DNA from: Christensenella sp. UBA1385
Lineage (GTDB): Bacteria > Bacillota > Clostridia > Christensenellales > Aristaeellaceae
DNA length: 6,866 nt
Reading direction: 5' to 3'
Assembly: GCA_002305755.1 (NCBI GenBank)
Contig: DBQV01000071.1
Coordinates: 1-6,866 of the forward strand
The notes below the pieces were generated by a model. It saw only the letters and a list, made by a program, of their open reading frames with translations. It was not told the origin of the DNA and ran no database searches. Each line of letters opens with the position of its first letter. Position 1 is the stretch's first letter. Both the position numbers and the translations under genes were made by a program. Positions 5,147 to 6,866 of the stretch are shown here, one piece after another.

Positions 5147-6049
5147 ATGAAACTCGGACTGAGCACCTATTCCATCAACAGGGAGATAGTGGAAGGGCGG
5201 ATGACGCTGCCCACGGCGATCGACTGGGTGGCCGCGCAGGGCGGCGAATGTGTGGAGCTGGTGCCCTTCTCCTACAAATTCGTGGATGAGGCGGGCAGCA
5301 TCGATCATGACCTGATCCGCACCGCGGTGCGCGCCGCCGGGGACGCGGGCATCGAGATCGCCAACTATTCGGTGCTGGCCAACCTGCTGGTGGAGGATGA
5401 GGAGGCCTATGAGGCAGAGGTGGAGCGGGTGAAGACCCACGTGGCCGTGGCCGCGGAGCTGGGCGCGCCCCGCATGCGCCACGATATTTCGGCCTTCAGA
5501 AGGCCGCGGGACGAGAACGGTGTGCAGTATTTCGAAAAGCTGTTTGACAGGATGACCGACGCCGCCCGCCGCATCAGCGATTACGGCAGGAGCCTGGGCG
5601 TGGTCACGCTGCTTGAAAACCACGGCTTCTTCGTCAACGGCTGCGACCGCTGCGAAAGGCTGCTGCGCGCGGTGAACAGCGACAACTACCGGATGCTGCT
5701 GGATACCGGCAACATCGCCTGCGTGGATGAGGACCCGGCGGTGGCGGCGATGAAGCTGGCGCCCATGGCCGACATGATCCATCTGAAGGATTTCTACATC
5801 CGCAAGCGCGACCCCGGCGATACCTCCGAGTTTGACTGCGGCGGCCACTGGTTCCGCTCCAACGCGGGGCGCTACCTGCGCGGCTCCATCATGGGCCAGG
5901 GCGATCTGGACATGTGGGAGATACTGGCCGCCGTCAAGCACAGCGGCTACGACGGCTGCATCGCCATCGAGTTCGAGGGCTTTGAAGAGCCCAAGTACGC
6001 CTCGCGCGTCTCGCTGGACAACGCCCGCCGCATCTGGGAAGCCGTCTGA
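5147..6049 (+). CDS. Sugar phosphate isomerase/epimerase-like TIM-barrel protein
   Basis: This 300-residue protein belongs to the xylose-isomerase-like, AP-endonuclease-2-type TIM-barrel superfamily. It begins MKLGLSTYSI, the first barrel strand, with ECVELVPF (34-41) as the second. The likely metal ligands sit at the ends of later strands: E157 in TLLENHG, D186 in MLLDTGN, H212 in MIHLKDF and E275 in IAIEFEG, with H112 in RMRHDIS also near the site. Members isomerise or epimerise sugars, inosose or hydroxypyruvate, or act on related compounds; the substrate here cannot be read. The start is set by AAGGGAGG (5134-5141), 5 nt before ATG. No dehydrogenase, kinase or transporter gene sits beside it to suggest a pathway, and it appears to be transcribed alone and to end at the hairpin at 6078-6140. 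The family is secure and the specific function open. Confidence 0.85.
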   Translation: MKLGLSTYSINREIVEGRMTLPTAIDWVAAQGGECVELVPFSYKFVDEAGSIDHDLIRTAVRAAGDAGIEIANYSVLANLLVEDEEAYEAEVERVKTHVAVAAELGAPRMRHDISAFRRPRDENGVQYFEKLFDRMTDAARRISDYGRSLGVVTLLENHGFFVNGCDRCERLLRAVNSDNYRMLLDTGNIACVDEDPAVAAMKLAPMADMIHLKDFYIRKRDPGDTSEFDCGGHWFRSNAGRYLRGSIMGQGDLDMWEILAAVKHSGYDGCIAIEFEGFEEPKYASRVSLDNARRIWEAV

Positions 6050-6077
6050 TCCCGCTTTCGTTTTGCGCCCGCGCGGC

Positions 6078-6140
6078 GAACCGCACCCCCTTTGCCGGCA
6101 GTGTACCTGCTGCCTGACAAGTGGGGTGCGGTTCAGTTTT
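6078..6140 (+). terminator. Large intrinsic terminator after the isomerase-like gene
   Basis: A perfect 12-bp stem, GAACCGCACCCC (6078-6089) with GGGGTGCGGTTC (6123-6134), is followed by AGTTTT. The 33-nt loop holds a second stem, GGCAG (6097-6101) with CTGCC (6110-6114). The T-run is on the plus side only. The hairpin also lies just past the stop of the convergent small gene and may stop that transcript too, without a T-run. Confidence 0.8.
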
Positions 6141-6150
6141 CGGGGGCGAT

Positions 6151-6447
6151 TTATCCTGAGGATGACCGGATGAAACGGCCGCGTTCTTCGGCTATCATGC
6201 CCAAAATGCTGTCGTCGTTCGGCGTCATGGTCACGGTCAGCAGAAACAGGGTGCCATCATAATAGACGTCGTGCGCAATCAGGGAGACGCCTTTGGTCTC
6301 ATGGCCTTCAAGGTTTATCTGAGACACGACGCTTTCCGGCGGAACATCTGCCGCCTCACCGCTCTGAGCGGCTGCGGAGGAAGCGCAGAAGCCCGCAACA
6401 AGAACCAATGCTGCCAATAATGCAAAATACAGGGCGGACTTTTTCAC
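6151..6447 (-). CDS. Small secreted protein of unknown function, possibly truncated
   Basis: This is a 98-residue protein. It opens with MKKSALYFALLAALVLVAGF, a classic signal peptide (two lysines, then a hydrophobic core), and a likely signal peptidase I site near residues 25-28 (SAAAQ). The lone cysteine C21 does not sit in a good lipobox. The mature part (about 70 residues) has alternating hydrophobic residues, such as GVSLIAHDVYYDGTLFLLTVTMTP, that read as beta strands. It ends abruptly in RFIRSSSG. I do not recognise the family; the mature part looks like the first strands of a larger extracellular domain, so the gene may have lost its 3' part. I chose GTG 6447 over the ATG at 6468 because AAGGAG lies 9 nt before the GTG and inside the longer frame, and because the GTG gives a standard signal peptide. 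Confidence 0.6.
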   Translation of the reverse strand: MKKSALYFALLAALVLVAGFCASSAAAQSGEAADVPPESVVSQINLEGHETKGVSLIAHDVYYDGTLFLLTVTMTPNDDSILGMIAEERGRFIRSSSG

Positions 6448-6456
6448 GGTAAATAT

Positions 6457-6464
6457 CTCCTTTT
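6457..6464 (-). promoter_or_regulatory. Ribosome binding site that selects the GTG start of the small secreted protein
   Basis: AAAAGGAG, read on the minus strand, lies 9 nt before GTG 6447-6445. It is contained in the first codons of the alternative frame beginning at ATG 6468, which has no comparable site upstream. Confidence 0.65.
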
Positions 6465-6494
6465 CCATGTTATTTTGCGGCTTACTCAGTGAGC

Positions 6495-6522
6495 ACAATA
6501 TAGCACCATCAAAAAATGTCAA
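6495..6522 (-). promoter_or_regulatory. Promoter of the small secreted protein gene
   Basis: On the minus strand, a perfect TTGACA (6522-6517) is followed by a 16-bp spacer and TATTGT (6500-6495). The predicted transcript starts near 6488. An imperfect dyad around ACTCAGTGAG (6484-6493) lies just downstream of the -10 box and could be an operator, though it is weak. Confidence 0.65.
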
Positions 6523-6587
6523 TAATTCAAGTCCCCTCGCGCAGGGCCGTCGCCTGTCTCCGTGAAAACCCGCCAAGGGCCCGGGCA

Positions 6588-6612
6588 GACGGGCAAAGGC
6601 GCTTCGCCCGTC
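6588..6612. repeat. 7-bp inverted repeat in noncoding DNA
   Basis: GACGGGC (6588-6594) and GCCCGTC (6606-6612) pair across an 11-nt loop, with an alternative shorter stem GGCG/CGCC inside. No T-run follows on either strand, so I do not call a terminator. The rest of 6530-6680 is GC-rich and shows no convincing gene. Confidence 0.35.
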
Positions 6613-6686
6613 CGTTCGGGGTCAAACAAGCCTCCTGCGCCTGCTTTTCATGCCGCCCGCCCGAGGCGGATCTCCATCTCAGCCGC

Positions 6687-6715
6687 TTGACGGGGCCTCC
6701 CCCTGCGGGTATACT
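6687..6715 (+). promoter_or_regulatory. Strong rightward promoter for a gene beyond the window
   Basis: TTGACG (6687-6692), a 17-bp spacer and TATACT (6710-6715) each match the consensus in five of six bases. No gene starts between here and 6866, so the transcript has a leader of at least about 145 nt or serves an RNA gene or a gene beyond the edge. Confidence 0.75.
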
Positions 6716-6749
6716 GATTGAAACAAGTCAGTAACTGATTGACTTCAGT
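6713..6749. promoter_or_regulatory. Cluster of four ACTGA half-sites at the transcription start: probable operator
   Basis: ACTGATTGA occurs at 6713-6721 and again at 6734-6742, 21 bp apart, which is two helical turns. The reverse half-site TCAGT lies at 6728-6732 and 6745-6749, so half-sites alternate in direction. Embedded in this, AAGTCA (6725-6730) and TGACTT (6740-6745) form a 6-bp inverted repeat. The cluster overlaps the end of the -10 box and the expected start of transcription, a normal place for a repressor. The regulator is unknown. Confidence 0.6.
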
Positions 6750-6866
6750 CGGCGAGTCTGCCCGGCGGGCGGAAGCGGCCGCCGCGGGCCGGAGAACGAG
6801 TCACCCGATCGGCGGGCCGGAGGATTGGCCGGGAACCGCGCAGGCAGGAAGGCGCGCAGGCAGGAA
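6750..6866 (+). other. GC-rich, repeat-containing leader-like stretch at the window edge
   Basis: There is no ATG and no convincing start codon here. GCGGGCCGGAG occurs twice (6784-6794 and 6812-6822), and short palindromes GCGGCCGC (6775-6782) and CCGATCGG (6805-6812) and a stem GGCGG/CCGCC (6768-6783) would structure an RNA. It is probably the 5' leader of the rightward transcript. Confidence 0.4.
6838..6866. repeat. 16-bp-period tandem repeat running to the window end
   Basis: GCGCAGGCAGGAA lies at 6838-6850 and again at 6854-6866, separated by GGC, so the period is 16 bp. Two copies are visible, the second ending exactly at the last base, so more may follow. Confidence 0.6.

Noticed and set aside
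5123..5941. 272-residue open frame on the minus strand opposite the isomerase-like gene
   Set aside because: Shadow of the isomerase-like gene, rich in H, V, A and G, with no promoter or ribosome site. The plus frame has the metal-ligand motifs and a good ribosome site.
6530..6565. CRISPR-repeat-like GTCCCCTCGCG near the small secreted protein gene
   Set aside because: Only about 11 bases resemble the repeat start; the repeat's ATTGAAAT end is missing and no second unit follows at array spacing.
6516..6734. 72-residue plus-strand frame across the noncoding right flank
   Set aside because: It has no ribosome site, runs through the promoter of the small secreted protein and the rightward promoter, and has no recognisable motif.

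Overview
This is a mostly GC-rich window with strong AGGAGG-type ribosome binding sites and consensus-like -35/-10 promoters. Together with the gene types, these suggest a high-GC member of the Clostridia (Bacillota), perhaps a gut lineage. That placement is an inference; the window has no rRNA or other marker gene.

The left 2 kb is accessory DNA. A diverged CRISPR repeat (6-39) sits at the window edge and probably ends an array lying to the left. It is followed by a two-gene operon of lower GC (282-1575): an XRE-type helix-turn-helix regulator overlapping a DxD nucleotidyltransferase. This layout matches toxin-antitoxin or abortive-infection modules. The operon's promoter carries a perfect 9-bp dyad that covers the -10 box, a likely autoregulatory operator. 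Next comes a short, decaying CRISPR array (1727-2019) of type I-C-like repeats, four 32-35 nt spacers and a broken last repeat. No cas gene is in the window, so the module lies between two pieces of CRISPR sequence.

From about 2.1 kb the genes look like chromosomal housekeeping genes. A diaminopimelate decarboxylase-like PLP enzyme (2201-3466, +) has its own promoter. It converges on a CNNM/CorC (HlyC-type) membrane protein with paired CBS domains (4963-3620, -), and a strong hairpin lies between them. Divergent promoters (4999-5093) drive the CorC-like gene leftward and a sugar phosphate isomerase/epimerase-like TIM-barrel protein (5147-6049, +) rightward. The latter ends at a large hairpin terminator.

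A small secreted protein of unknown function (6447-6151, -) converges on that terminator. Its right flank (6469-6866) is noncoding. It holds this gene's promoter and a strong rightward promoter (6687-6715) with a cluster of repeated half-sites downstream of it. The last ~115 bases are a GC-rich leader-like stretch ending in a 16-bp tandem repeat, and the gene served by the rightward promoter lies beyond the window.

The two most notable features are the CRISPR-bracketed toxin-antitoxin-like operon with its promoter dyad, and the half-site cluster at the right edge. No wholly unfamiliar system can be demonstrated from the sequence alone.
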